Shown piece by piece: positions 5,953 to 6,450 of a DNA stretch of 6,450 nucleotides (positions within the stretch are counted from its first letter, which is position 1; each line of letters begins with the position of its first letter). A program made the translations under genes and the position numbers. Origin of the DNA: Hyphomicrobiales bacterium (GTDB taxonomy: Bacteria > Pseudomonadota > Alphaproteobacteria > Rhizobiales > Beijerinckiaceae); NCBI GenBank assembly GCA_028290595.1, contig JAQGJO010000544.1, positions 1 through 6,450 on the forward strand. The letters run 5' to 3'. The notes under the pieces were generated by a model. It was not told where the DNA came from, made no database searches, and saw nothing but the letters and a program-made list of their open reading frames with translations.

Positions 5953-6450
5953 ATGTCTGTCTCCCGCATCGTCAAACGCGCCGTTATCTCGCTGCTGCTG
6001 GCCGCTGTACCCACAGCATCTCATGCCGGAGATGTCCTCAAACTGGCCGTCGGCGCCCCCAACAATTGGGACTCGTCGATCCCCGAGATCGGCCAGCGCG
6101 CCGGCATTTTTGCCAAACACGGGCTGCAGCTCGACATCCTCTATACGCAAGGCGGCGGCGAGACGATGCAGGCCGTGATCTCCGGCAGCGTCGATATCGG
6201 CGTCGCCGCCGGCACGCACGCCGTGATGGGCGCTTTCGCGAAAGGAGCGCCGGTCCGCATCCTCGCGGCCGGCACCACCGGGGCCGGTGATCTGTATTGG
6301 TATGTGCCTGCAGCCTCGCCGATCAAGTCGTTCCCAGATACCAACGGCAAGACCACCGGCTTCTCCACCGTGGGTGCGTCCACCCACATCACGCTGCTGG
6401 CGCTGATCAAACATTTCGGCACCAGCACCAAGGCGACGGCGACAGGCGCC
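5953..6450 (+). CDS. NMT1/SsuA-type ABC transporter substrate-binding protein, N-terminal part (runs off right edge)
   Basis: The frame is open from ATG 5953 to the right edge (166 codons, about half of a protein usually near 330). AGGAG (5944-5948) lies 4 nt before the ATG, slightly close but strong. Residues 1-25 are a signal peptide (SRIVKRAVISLLLAAVPTAS, then HA and cleavage before GD). The mature part has family features: LKLAVGAPNNWDSSIPEIGQ, GIFAKHGLQLDILYTQGGGETMQAVISGSVDIGV and the later APVRILAAGTTG segment, as in nitrate/sulfonate/bicarbonate- and NMT1/THI5-like binding proteins. It would deliver a small solute to an ABC importer whose ATPase and permease genes probably follow beyond the edge. 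It lies in the same direction as the ligase-thioesterase pair, 140 bp downstream. The ligand cannot be assigned; such families in soil bacteria are often found beside aromatic or organic-acid catabolism. Confidence 0.93.
   Translation, partial: MSVSRIVKRAVISLLLAAVPTASHAGDVLKLAVGAPNNWDSSIPEIGQRAGIFAKHGLQLDILYTQGGGETMQAVISGSVDIGVAAGTHAVMGAFAKGAPVRILAAGTTGAGDLYWYVPAASPIKSFPDTNGKTTGFSTVGASTHITLLALIKHFGTSTKATATGA

Noticed and set aside
1..6450. Search for tRNA, rRNA, CRISPR arrays, insertion-sequence ends or transposase
   Set aside because: No regularly spaced repeats, no transposase-like frame, no terminal inverted repeats and no tRNA-like fold were recognised by eye.

Overview
The window looks like GC-rich chromosome or megaplasmid DNA from a pseudomonadote. 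It is most likely an alphaproteobacterium of the Hyphomicrobiales (Bradyrhizobium/Rhodopseudomonas-like). This rests on strong G/C preference at third codon positions, a lone Bug-type binding protein, an NMT1-type ABC binding protein, a HyuA-family enzyme and an AMP-forming acyl-CoA ligase. The taxon is inferred from gene style, not from a database match.

Layout from left to right: (1) 1-1399, minus strand: the N-terminal two thirds of a HyuA-type hydantoinase/oxoprolinase-family protein, running off the left edge. (2) 1400-1497: a divergent control region with a near-consensus plus-strand promoter and a perfect 7-bp inverted repeat. (3) 1498-2403, plus: a complete LysR-type regulator. (4) 2404-2459: a short convergent gap. 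(5) 2460-3428, minus: a complete secreted Bug/TctC-family solute-binding protein. (6) 3429-3737: a 309-bp divergent intergenic region with leader hairpins and an AT-rich island. (7) 3738-5396 and 5393-5812, plus: an AMP-forming acyl-CoA/aryl-CoA ligase whose stop overlaps the start of a PaaI-type hotdog thioesterase (ATGA). (8) 5813-5952: a gap with a second AT-rich island and a promoter-like sequence. (9) 5953 to the right edge, plus: the first 166 residues of an NMT1/SsuA-type ABC transporter substrate-binding protein.

Taken together this reads as an accessory catabolic locus. Two different periplasmic binding proteins would capture a small, probably carboxylated, compound. The ligase would activate it as a CoA thioester, and the thioesterase would release stalled or wrong thioesters. 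The HyuA-type enzyme would act on a cyclic amide, ketone or related intermediate under LysR control. The substrate cannot be read from the sequence. I see no RNA gene, insertion sequence, CRISPR array or phage element. The most interesting features are regulatory: an operator-like inverted repeat that spans the -10 box, start site and ribosome binding site of the lysR gene; AT-rich islands sharing short motifs in the other two upstream regions; and a protein-like 3' tail on the minus strand just after the Bug stop codon.
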